Under the pieces are notes generated by a model. It ran no database searches, was not told the DNA's origin, and worked only from the letters and a program-made list of their open reading frames with translations. From Prolixibacteraceae bacterium (GTDB taxonomy: Bacteria; Bacteroidota; Bacteroidia; Bacteroidales; Prolixibacteraceae), in contig JAQIDF010000198.1 of the NCBI GenBank assembly GCA_027858145.1, positions 1 to 5,801 of the forward strand: DNA of 5,801 nucleotides, written 5' to 3'. The translations under genes and the position numbers were made by a program. Positions 1 to 5,801 of the stretch are shown one piece after another (within the stretch, counting starts at the first letter, position 1; each line of letters starts with the position of its first letter).

Positions 1-2
1 AG

Positions 3-296
3 ATGTCTTTCAAGAAACAAATAACCAAAATATTAAGTTACCCGTTACTTGGCGTGGTTTATTTTTATAAATATGCCATTTCACCCTTATCACCGGCCTC
101 TTGCCGACATGTACCCACATGTTCAAGTTACATGATTGAAGCCATAAAGATACACGGCCTAAAAGGTTTTTGGATGGGACTGCGCAGGCTTTCAAAGTGC
201 CACCCCTGGGGCACACACGGATACGACCCCGTTCCGCCAAAAAACTATATCAAAACCCAAAAAATGAACACCAAAAAGTTAAAAAAGAAAAACTAA
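3..296 (+). CDS. yidD: YidD, membrane protein insertion efficiency factor
   Basis: This is a 97-residue protein of the YidD/DUF37 family. Known members sit at the inner face of the cytoplasmic membrane and help Sec/YidC insert membrane proteins. The family signature is seen directly: an N-terminal amphipathic/hydrophobic helix (about residues 8-27), then ISPLSPASCRHVPTCSSY (26-43), a Gly-Leu-Lys-Gly turn (52-55), and KCHPWGTHGYDPVP (65-78). The three conserved cysteines are C34, C40 and C66. A Lys/Asn-rich tail (85-97) extends past the conserved core and is probably disordered. The length is normal for the family. The ATG lies two bases inside the window, so its upstream signals cannot be seen, but the homology begins immediately after it and the start is plausible. 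In many bacteria yidD lies next to rnpA/rpmH. Here the gene downstream is znuA, and the upstream neighbour is outside the window. Confidence 0.95.
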   Translation: MSFKKQITKILSYPLLGVVYFYKYAISPLSPASCRHVPTCSSYMIEAIKIHGLKGFWMGLRRLSKCHPWGTHGYDPVPPKNYIKTQKMNTKKLKKKN

Positions 297-301
297 ATTT
301 G
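294..301 (+). promoter_or_regulatory. candidate -7 promoter element for the znu operon
   Basis: TAAATTTG is a perfect match to the Bacteroidota -7 consensus TAnnTTTG, and its first three bases are the yidD stop codon. It would place a transcription start near 306-310, about 45 bases before the znuA ATG and inside the palindrome at 303-315. No convincing TTG/TTTG -33 element lies 17-23 bases upstream, where the sequence is A-rich coding DNA. The call therefore rests on one box plus position. Read-through from yidD is the alternative. Confidence 0.35.
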
Positions 302-302
302 C

Positions 303-324
303 ATAACATTGTTATTTTATAAAA
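303..324 (+). promoter_or_regulatory. candidate Zur-like operator upstream of znuA
   Basis: Two overlapping symmetric elements are visible. Bases 303-315 form a perfect 13-base palindrome with arms ATAACA and TGTTAT around a central T. Bases 310-324 read TGTTAT-TTT-ATAAAA, which matches 11 of the 12 arm positions of the proteobacterial Zur-box core TGTTAT-nnn-ATAACA as I recall it. The site lies just downstream of the candidate -7 box and 30-50 bases before the znuA start, where a Fur-family repressor would block initiation. Zinc-dependent repression of znuACB by Zur is well established in other bacteria. That this site is bound by Zur here is inference, since the region is AT-rich and short symmetric matches can arise by chance. 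Confidence 0.4.
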
Positions 325-353
325 TCCTGTTTGAAAGAAAAACCAACATTATC

Positions 354-1226
354 ATGAAACATATTTTTTTCATCCTTATCTTTTTTTTAGCCATTGGCTG
401 TTCAACTCAAAAAACCGAAGAGCGAAATACCATCACCGTAAGTATTTTGCCCCAAAAATATTTTGTGGAACAAATAGCCGGCAATCAATTCCCCGTTAAC
501 GTGATGCTGCCTCCCGGTGCAAGTCCGGCCGATTACGAACCCTCCCCCCAACAGGTTGAAAAAATGAGTAATTCTTTAATTTATTTTTATGTAGGCCATT
601 TGGGATTTGAAAAATCATGGATGAAACGCTTTCGTGAAATAACAGAAGATGTAGCGTATATTTCATCAAGCAAACGCATCGATCTACTTAGGAGTGATGT
701 AAACCATATAAATGAAGGCGACCACGAACACGGTACCGACCCACATATATGGACATCGCCCGAAAATGTAAAAACCATTTCGAGAACTATTTACAAAACA
801 TTAAAAGAAAAATATCCTGAAAAGGCCGACTCGTTCAAAATTAATCTGGATCAATTTATATCAAAAATCGATTCGTTGGATTATCACATTCGCACCGAAC
901 TTGCCGACACAACAAGCAATACATTCATGATATTTCACCCGGCATTAGGCTATTATGCACGCGACTACCATCTCGAACAGTTATCAATTGAATATGAGGG
1001 AAAATCGCCAAGTGCAGCCCACATGAAGACAATGATTGACCTTGCCGGCAAGAAAAATATCAATACCGTGTTTGTGCAGAACCAGTTCGAAACATCAAAA
1101 GCCAACGCAGTGGCAAAGGAAATTGGAGCTAACGTAGTTTCCATCGACCCGCTGGCTGAAGATTGGCTGGAAGAGATGTACTCGTTAACCGCTAAAATGA
1201 AAAAAGCACTAACAACAGATGAATGA
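354..1226 (+). CDS. znuA: ZnuA-like zinc ABC transporter substrate-binding lipoprotein
   Basis: This 290-residue protein is a cluster A-I (TroA/ZnuA) metal-binding component of an ABC importer. It should be lipid-anchored in the periplasm and deliver Zn2+, less likely Mn2+, to the permease ZnuB. Residues 1-15 form a hydrophobic lipoprotein signal peptide ending LAIGC, with C16 as the lipidated residue. Recognisable family blocks are PPGASPADYEPSPQQVEKM (53-71), a short His-containing loop (H118, H124, H126) leading into DPHIW (H131), FHPALGYY (H195), and SIDPLAED (D265). H131, H195 and D265 align by motif with known metal ligands of the family. The first canonical ligand, the His of PHxYEP, is Ala59 here, and H82 in the following GHLGFE block may replace it. 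An in-frame TTG at 309 would add 15 residues before the signal peptide and run through the candidate operator, so the ATG at 354 is preferred. It overlaps znuC by 8 bases. There is no clear Shine-Dalgarno sequence, which is normal for Bacteroidota. Confidence 0.92.
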   Translation: MKHIFFILIFFLAIGCSTQKTEERNTITVSILPQKYFVEQIAGNQFPVNVMLPPGASPADYEPSPQQVEKMSNSLIYFYVGHLGFEKSWMKRFREITEDVAYISSSKRIDLLRSDVNHINEGDHEHGTDPHIWTSPENVKTISRTIYKTLKEKYPEKADSFKINLDQFISKIDSLDYHIRTELADTTSNTFMIFHPALGYYARDYHLEQLSIEYEGKSPSAAHMKTMIDLAGKKNINTVFVQNQFETSKANAVAKEIGANVVSIDPLAEDWLEEMYSLTAKMKKALTTDE

Positions 1227-1992
1227 GCTTATTGAAATACGCGACCTCACTGTGCGGTATGGTGAATACACGGCAATAAAAGATGTCAACTTAACCATTT
1301 CTCAATCTGATTTTATTGGCGTAATTGGCCCTAACGGAGGCGGTAAAACCACTTTACTGAAAGCTCTCTTAGGGCTTCTCAAACCTTCATCGGGTAAAAT
1401 TACTTTTTCAAAAAAGCTGAAAAACAAACAAAGTGATATTGGCTACCTGCCACAAATCAACAAGTTTGACCACCGTTTCCCCATCACAGTAAAAGAAGTA
1501 ATACTATCGGGCATGGCTGGTAAGAACCGCTGGATGAACCCCTACGGCAAAAATGACAATGAAAAACTTGAAAAAATTATTAACGAACTGCACATTGAGC
1601 ATATTGTTAAGAAACCAATCGGTGAACTTTCGGGCGGGCAAATGCAGCGGGTTTTCCTCGGCCGCGCCCTTATTTCGGAACCTAAATTATTGGTTTTAGA
1701 TGAACCCGATACATACGTGGACAACCAATTTGAACATGAACTTTACGAAATGCTGGTTGAGCTGAACAAGCGCATGGCTATTTTACTGGTATCGCACGAT
1801 GTAGGAACTATATCTTCCTATGTTAAAGGAATAGCCTGCATTAACACGGTGTTTAACTATCATCCGTCTAACATTATTTCGCCCGAACAACTTAAAGCAT
1901 ACAATTGCCCGATACAAATTATCACGCACGGTGAAGTACCACACACCGTTTTAGGCAAACACAATCATCAACATTCGCATAACGACATTTAA
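1219..1992 (+). CDS. znuC: ZnuC-like zinc ABC transporter ATP-binding protein
   Basis: This 257-residue ABC ATPase powers metal import and acts as a cytoplasmic dimer docked on ZnuB. All catalytic motifs are intact: Walker A GPNGGGKTT (37-45), Q-loop Q79 in YLPQ, ABC signature LSGGQMQR (137-144), Walker B LLVLDEP (157-163) with catalytic E162, a D-loop ending at D168, and the switch His H193 in VSHD. After the ATPase core (about 1-215) a C-terminal extension holds ITHGEVPH (235-242) and ends in a His-rich tail with H248, H250, H252 and H254. This may sense or buffer metal, but that is inference. The start ATG at 1219 lies inside the end of znuA, and the stop directly abuts the znuB ATG, so the three genes are almost certainly co-transcribed and translationally coupled. 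The znuA context makes zinc the best substrate call; manganese is the main alternative. Confidence 0.94.
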   Translation: MNELIEIRDLTVRYGEYTAIKDVNLTISQSDFIGVIGPNGGGKTTLLKALLGLLKPSSGKITFSKKLKNKQSDIGYLPQINKFDHRFPITVKEVILSGMAGKNRWMNPYGKNDNEKLEKIINELHIEHIVKKPIGELSGGQMQRVFLGRALISEPKLLVLDEPDTYVDNQFEHELYEMLVELNKRMAILLVSHDVGTISSYVKGIACINTVFNYHPSNIISPEQLKAYNCPIQIITHGEVPHTVLGKHNHQHSHNDI

Positions 1993-2814
1993 ATGATAGA
2001 ACTACTCCAATACGATTTTTTCACCAACGCGTTGCTTGCTGCCTTGCTTGCGTCTATATCGTGCGGAATAATAGGAAGCTATATCGTGGCCCGGCGTATG
2101 GTTTTCATAGGGGGTGGAATAACACACGCTTCGTTTGGTGGCATTGGCATTGCTTACTTTCTGGGCATTAACCCCATGTTTGGCGCTGCCGTTTTTGCAG
2201 TTTTGTCGGCCATGGGCATCAACTGGTTTACAAACCGCGGAAACCTCAGGCAAGATTCATCCATCGCTATCTGGTGGTCACTCGGAATGGCAGTAGGCAT
2301 TATTTTCATTGCCCTTACCCCGGGTTACGCACCTAATCTTATGAGTTTTTTATTTGGCAGTATATTAACCGTTTCGGGAACAGACTTGCTTTTCATGGGC
2401 GTTATTTCAACCATTACCGCGCTGGCTTTTTTGCTGTTTTTCAAAACCATTATGATTATTTCGTTTGATGAAGAGTTTGCAAAAGCACGCAATATGCCGG
2501 TCAAAACATTCGACTACCTTTTGATTATACTCAGTGCCCTGGCCATTGTGGCAAGCATAAGAGTATCGGGCGTTATTTTGGTTTTATCGTTGCTTACCCT
2601 TCCACAGGCAACAGCTAATATTTTTACAAGAAAATTTCAGTACATAAGCATTGCTTCAATAATAATTGGTTTTGTAGCCATGCTTTCAGGTCTCATTACT
2701 TCGTATTACACCAATTTGCCATCGGGAGCAACCATCATTTTGATACTTACCCTGTTTTTTGCTTTGGGGAAAATAATTGCTTCGCTACACTCCCTGTTCA
2801 AAAATAAATCATAA
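1993..2814 (+). CDS. znuB: ZnuB-like zinc ABC transporter permease (ABC-3 family)
   Basis: This 273-residue integral membrane protein is the channel subunit of the ZnuABC importer. It consists mostly of hydrophobic helices, about 8 by eye: near residues 10-33, 42-60, 62-79, 90-109, 128-150, 174-190, 191-205, 217-238 and 244-265, some of which are short or paired. ABC-3 family features are GGITHASFGGIGIAYFLG (41-58), with the conserved H45 before the second helix; the cytoplasmic coupling segment SFDEEFAKARNMPV (157-170), which contacts the ATPase; and SGVILVLSLLTLPQATA (192-208). The length is typical. Its ATG is the base immediately after the znuC TAA, with no room for its own ribosome site, so translation probably relies on re-initiation by ribosomes finishing znuC. 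It ends 15 bases from the convergent phosphate-transporter gene, and no clear hairpin terminator separates the two. Confidence 0.94.
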   Translation: MIELLQYDFFTNALLAALLASISCGIIGSYIVARRMVFIGGGITHASFGGIGIAYFLGINPMFGAAVFAVLSAMGINWFTNRGNLRQDSSIAIWWSLGMAVGIIFIALTPGYAPNLMSFLFGSILTVSGTDLLFMGVISTITALAFLLFFKTIMIISFDEEFAKARNMPVKTFDYLLIILSALAIVASIRVSGVILVLSLLTLPQATANIFTRKFQYISIASIIIGFVAMLSGLITSYYTNLPSGATIILILTLFFALGKIIASLHSLFKNKS

Positions 2815-2829
2815 CAAAACAACCATCAA

Positions 2830-4512
2830 TTAAATAGTATTTTTGTACGATTCGTCAACATTAATGGCAAAATCGCCAATGCGTTCGCACTGCGAAATAA
2901 TATCGTTATAAATAATACCGGCATCGTATTTATAAATCCCTTTTTCGAGGTTGTTCAGGTGTTCACTTTTCAAAATATCCCTGAAGTTATTTATCTCCTT
3001 TTCGGTTTCAAGAGCCATGCTCAACGGCATGTCTTCGTTGTAAGTAAGCATGGTCACCATCATATCGAGTGCATCGCGAACCATCTCAAACATCAGGTAC
3101 ACGTTGTTATTAATTTGTTCAGGGAAACGAATTTTATTCTTATGTTTTCGCTCAATTGCATTTAAAATATTGATGCACGAGTCGGCAATGCTTTCAATGT
3201 CGTCAATCATTTTGAAGAGCGAGCGCATACCCCGCGAGTTCGATTCACTAAGCCGGCCTTCACCTACTTTGGTCAGGTAAATTGCAATCTCTTTTTCAAG
3301 CCGGTCGGCATATTCTTCGGTTTCGAGAATCTGTTCACGAAGGTTAGCATAATCGCGCTCGGATGTTTCTTTAAAAGCCCTTTCAACATTCACAAACATC
3401 TTCCGTACTTTCTCAGCAAACACGATGGTTTCGCGCTTTGCCTGAAAAATTGACGCTTCGGGGGTTGACAACAACCCAATATTAATATGCCTCAACTTAA
3501 ATTCACTTTCGGGACGTCCGGCTGAATAAGGTATTTTACGGGTAACATATTTGGCGATATTTTTTGAAAAGCCAATTAGAATAAACGCATTTATCAAATT
3601 AAAAAGAGTATGAAACATTGCAAGGGCGAGTGGCACAGCTTCATTATGCACAAGTGGGTTTTGTCCGCCAAGCTGCATGTACAGCCACGAAAAACTATCG
3701 AGATACCAGGGGAAAACTGCAAGAACCCACACCACACCAAAGAGGTTGAAAAAAAGGTGCGCCAAAGCAGCCCTTTTTGCCGTTACATTTGCAATACGGG
3801 CAGCCGAAATGGCCGCAAGTGTGGTGCCTAAGTTTTCACCCAAAACCATTGCGGCAGCTGCCGTAAAATCAATCCAGCCGTTCAGCACAAAAACCATGGT
3901 AAGAGCAATTATGGCACTCGATGAACGTACAATAATAGTAAACAGGGCACCCAATAAAATAAAGATAATATACGACAAATACCCCAACGAACTGATGGCA
4001 TTAATAGCCTGTGTTGCCCAGGCGCCTTCAACCTGAGGGATGGCATCTCTAATAAAATTGAGCGAAATAAAAAGAAGAGAAAAGCCCAGAAGCATTTCAC
4101 CCCAGCTTTTCAATTTTCGTTTTGAAGCAAACAATAACGGAATGCTTACCCCAATAATTGGCAGGGCATAAACACTAAAGTTTATTTCAAACCCAAAAAA
4201 AGCAATAATCCATGAAGTAATGGTGGTACCAACGTTGGCACCCATGATGATGATAATTGCCTCGAACAAACGAAGAATTCCGGCGTTCACAAAACTTACA
4301 ACCATAACAGTAGTGGCCGATGAAGATTGGATTAAGGCCGTAATAAATACACCAGTGATTACCCCTTTCAGCTTGTTCGAAGACATTGAACTTAGTATTG
4401 TACGAATGCGCTCGCCTGTTATTTTTTGAAGCGACTCACTAAAAAGCTTCATTCCATATAAGAATAAAGCGATAGCACCAATAAGCGTCAGGAGCAAAAG
4501 AAATACAGTCAT
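2830..4512 (-). CDS. Na+/phosphate cotransporter family protein with C-terminal PhoU-like domain
   Basis: This 560-residue protein combines a Na/Pi-cotransporter membrane domain (about 1-320) with a cytoplasmic PhoU-like helical domain (about 350-555), the usual bacterial NptA/YjbB-type architecture. Relatives carry out sodium-coupled phosphate movement across the cytoplasmic membrane; E. coli YjbB exports phosphate, so direction cannot be read from sequence. The two inverted-topology repeats are visible. Repeat 1 has QSSSATT (62-68) followed by MGANVGTTITSW (90-101). Repeat 2 has RSSSA (196-200) followed by LGENLGTTLAA (224-234). The Gln normally opening the second QSSSA is Arg196 here, encoded by a clear CGT codon. 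The C-terminal region is charged and helical with acidic, PhoU-like stretches (for example around 395-450 and 495-550). The ATG at 4512 begins just before the first membrane helix and fits the promoter at 4534-4562. The gene is divergent from the RND gene and convergent with znuB. It could act in phosphate homeostasis, but no pst/pho genes are adjacent. Confidence 0.93.
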   Translation of the reverse strand: MTVFLLLLTLIGAIALFLYGMKLFSESLQKITGERIRTILSSMSSNKLKGVITGVFITALIQSSSATTVMVVSFVNAGILRLFEAIIIIMGANVGTTITSWIIAFFGFEINFSVYALPIIGVSIPLLFASKRKLKSWGEMLLGFSLLFISLNFIRDAIPQVEGAWATQAINAISSLGYLSYIIFILLGALFTIIVRSSSAIIALTMVFVLNGWIDFTAAAAMVLGENLGTTLAAISAARIANVTAKRAALAHLFFNLFGVVWVLAVFPWYLDSFSWLYMQLGGQNPLVHNEAVPLALAMFHTLFNLINAFILIGFSKNIAKYVTRKIPYSAGRPESEFKLRHINIGLLSTPEASIFQAKRETIVFAEKVRKMFVNVERAFKETSERDYANLREQILETEEYADRLEKEIAIYLTKVGEGRLSESNSRGMRSLFKMIDDIESIADSCINILNAIERKHKNKIRFPEQINNNVYLMFEMVRDALDMMVTMLTYNEDMPLSMALETEKEINNFRDILKSEHLNNLEKGIYKYDAGIIYNDIISQCERIGDFAINVDESYKNTI

Positions 4513-4533
4513 AGGCCAACAATTTACGATTCA

Positions 4534-4562
4534 CAAATTTAATATTCTGCACCATACGCAAA
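4534..4562 (-). promoter_or_regulatory. candidate promoter of the Na/Pi cotransporter gene
   Basis: Read on the minus strand, TTTG (4562-4559) is followed after 17 bases by TAAATTTG (4541-4534). This is a perfect match to the Bacteroidota -7 consensus TAnnTTTG with an acceptable -33 spacing. The -7 box ends 21 bases before the ATG at 4512, predicting a very short leader of roughly 10-18 bases with no Shine-Dalgarno motif. The region is AT-rich, so chance matches are possible, but both boxes and the position agree. Confidence 0.5.
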
Positions 4563-4590
4563 TCGATATGTTTGAACTTTTTAATAACCT

Positions 4591-4622
4591 TTTGTGAAAA
4601 TCACTGAATAATCGTATTTTCG
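4591..4622 (+). promoter_or_regulatory. candidate promoter of the RND transporter gene
   Basis: TTTG (4591-4594) is followed after 20 bases by TATTTTCG (4615-4622), which matches TAnnTTTG at five of its six fixed positions. The -7 box ends 22 bases before the ATG at 4645, again predicting a short leader. This mirrors the promoter on the other strand, so the 132-base divergent region (4513-4644) can hold two non-overlapping promoters. AAGGGG at 4636-4641 lies only three bases before the start codon, too close for a standard ribosome-binding site. Confidence 0.4.
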
Positions 4623-4644
4623 CCAAGTTTAATTCAAGGGGCAA

Positions 4645-5801
4645 ATGTGGCATAGATTTTCAAGTTTCATTCTGAGATACAGAGTTTTTCTTCTGATTAC
4701 AGTAATTGCGTTCACTATTTTCATGGGCTATACCGGCCGGAAAATTGAAATGTCGTATACTTACGCACAAATGTTGCCGGAAAAAGATTCGGCAATGGTT
4801 GATTTCAAGAACTTTAAAAAACAGTTTGGGGAAGAAGGAAATATCATCATCATAGCTGTTGAGGACAGTAATTTTTACGAGCTTGACCATTTTAACCGCT
4901 GGGTAGATCTTTGCAACAACCTTTCAAATGTTGGTGCCGTTGAAAATATGCTTTCGATACCGAATGCATACCAACTGAAAAAAAATAAAGCGGAAAAAAA
5001 ATTCAATGTTGAAGAGATATTTGACCACCCGGTTGAAACTCAGGCTGAGCTCGACAGTATGCGCAGAGTATTCGAGTCGATGCCTATTTATAACAACTAC
5101 CTTTATAACGACAGCATAAATGCATACCTGGTTGCCCTTACCATGAACAAAGACCGCATGGCCACGAAAGAACGTGAAGCGCTAGTGGGCAAAATAAGGG
5201 AACACTGCCAGGCCTACGAAAAAGACACCAATAACCATATCCGGTACTCAGGGCTTCCATATATCAACGTGCGCAACGCCATGCTGATAAAGCACGAAAT
5301 ATACATGTTTACAGCATTGGCCTTAATTATTTCACTGGTTATATTGTTCCTTTTCTTTAAATCGGTTAAAGCGATGGTATTTCCGGCCTTTGTGGTTTTG
5401 TCGGGTGTAGCCACAGCCTTAGGCTCTATGGTTTTATTTGGCTACGAAATTACCATACTTACCGGCATGATTCCGCCACTTTTGATTGTAATCGGAATCC
5501 CGAACAGCATTTACATTCTTAATAAATATCACTACGAATACCGCATTCATCAAAACCAGATAAAAGCGCTGAAGAGGGTAATCATGAAAATTGGTAATGC
5601 CATATTCCTGACCAACCTTACGACGGCTATGGGATTTGCCACTTTTATTACCACCAACAGTGAAATTTTAAAAGAATTCGGAATTATAGCCTCTCTCAAC
5701 ATCCTCTTCCTGTTTTTATTATCAATTTTGCTTATCCCCATCTTTTTCAGTTTCTTCCCCCCGCCACAATCTCGCCATATTGAACATCTTGAGCGAAAAA
5801 C
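4645..5801 (+). CDS. RND/MMPL-superfamily transporter, N-terminal 385 residues (runs off window end)
   Basis: An open frame from ATG 4645 continues without a stop to the window edge, giving 385 visible residues of a protein whose family is usually about twice that length. The layout is the first half of an RND permease: TM1 (about 12-29), a large periplasmic porter-like domain (30-218), then TM2 (219-238), TM3 (243-266), TM4 (268-291), TM5 (315-336) and TM6 (348-371). Characteristic pieces are the TM4 segment IPPLLIVIGIPNSIYILNKYH (within 276-296) and NLTTAMGFATF (324-334), followed by KEFGIIASLNIL (343-354), matching the TTaxGF...eFGi pattern of MMPL/HpnN-type proteins. RND proteins of this kind use ion gradients to move lipids, hydrophobic compounds or drugs out of the inner membrane; the substrate here is unknown. 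No acidic residue lies within TM4, where many RND proteins carry a proton-relay Asp. No periplasmic adaptor gene is visible upstream, which favours an MMPL-type exporter over a tripartite AcrB-type pump. The start fits the promoter at 4591-4622, and the predicted protein begins with a short basic segment before TM1. Confidence 0.88.
   Translation, partial: MWHRFSSFILRYRVFLLITVIAFTIFMGYTGRKIEMSYTYAQMLPEKDSAMVDFKNFKKQFGEEGNIIIIAVEDSNFYELDHFNRWVDLCNNLSNVGAVENMLSIPNAYQLKKNKAEKKFNVEEIFDHPVETQAELDSMRRVFESMPIYNNYLYNDSINAYLVALTMNKDRMATKEREALVGKIREHCQAYEKDTNNHIRYSGLPYINVRNAMLIKHEIYMFTALALIISLVILFLFFKSVKAMVFPAFVVLSGVATALGSMVLFGYEITILTGMIPPLLIVIGIPNSIYILNKYHYEYRIHQNQIKALKRVIMKIGNAIFLTNLTTAMGFATFITTNSEILKEFGIIASLNILFLFLLSILLIPIFFSFFPPPQSRHIEHLERK

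Noticed and set aside
309..353. In-frame TTG start that would lengthen ZnuA by 15 residues
   Set aside because: The extension precedes a complete lipoprotein signal peptide that starts properly at ATG 354, and it would run through the candidate operator, so it is more likely non-coding leader.
3..2814. Idea that yidD and znuACB form a functional zinc-linked membrane-insertion system
   Set aside because: YidD has conserved cysteines throughout its family regardless of neighbours, and a probable promoter/operator separates it from znuA. Adjacency alone does not support a joint function.
2814..2846. Possible bidirectional terminator between the convergent znuB and Na/Pi transporter genes
   Set aside because: The only pairing found is ACAAAA (2814-2819) with TTTTGT (2841-2846), six A/T-rich pairs around a 21-base loop, extending into the coding end of the minus-strand gene. 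That is too weak to call a terminator.
2846..2856. Small palindrome ACGA-T-TCGT
   Set aside because: It lies within the coding end of the Na/Pi transporter gene, has only four-base arms and no adjacent T-run, and is consistent with chance.
2959..4429. Several plus-strand open frames inside the Na/Pi transporter gene
   Set aside because: They lie wholly opposite a well-supported 560-residue gene, show no recognisable domains and have low-complexity compositions typical of antisense shadows.
4660..5741. Minus-strand open frames opposite the RND gene
   Set aside because: The plus-strand frame has clear RND topology and motifs across the whole stretch. The antisense frames are short and featureless.

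Overview
The window looks like ordinary chromosomal DNA from a member of the Bacteroidota, probably a Bacteroidales/Marinilabiliales-type organism. This is inferred from three things: there are no strong Shine-Dalgarno sequences before the starts, there are TAnnTTTG-type -7 promoter elements, and the protein variants (PGASPA-type ZnuA, His-tailed ZnuC, IPN-type RND transporter) resemble those I associate with this phylum. I see no tRNA, rRNA, CRISPR array, insertion sequence or sign of recent transfer.

Layout. Positions 3-296 (+) encode YidD, a small membrane-associated factor for Sec/YidC membrane protein insertion. After a 57-base gap with a candidate promoter and a Zur-like palindromic operator comes a tight zinc-uptake operon (354-2814, +): znuA (lipoprotein metal-binding protein), znuC (ATPase) and znuB (permease). 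znuA and znuC overlap by 8 bases, and znuB starts on the base after the znuC stop. Facing this operon tail to tail, only 15 bases away, is a 560-residue Na+/phosphate cotransporter-family protein with a C-terminal PhoU-like domain (2830-4512, -). A 132-base divergent intergenic region with a candidate promoter for each direction separates it from an RND/MMPL-superfamily exporter (4645 to the window end, +), of which the first 385 residues are visible.

How they work together. ZnuA should capture a divalent metal, most likely Zn2+, in the periplasm and deliver it to ZnuB, with ZnuC driving import by ATP hydrolysis. The other three genes have no evident functional link to zinc beyond adjacency. 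The theme is envelope transport and housekeeping.

I found no new multi-gene system. The most interesting points are departures from family motifs: loss of the first canonical His ligand in ZnuA with a possible replacement His, a Gln-to-Arg change in the second QSSSA motif of the phosphate transporter, and no acidic proton-relay residue in TM4 of the RND protein. The Zur-box-like operator upstream of znuA is also worth a second look.
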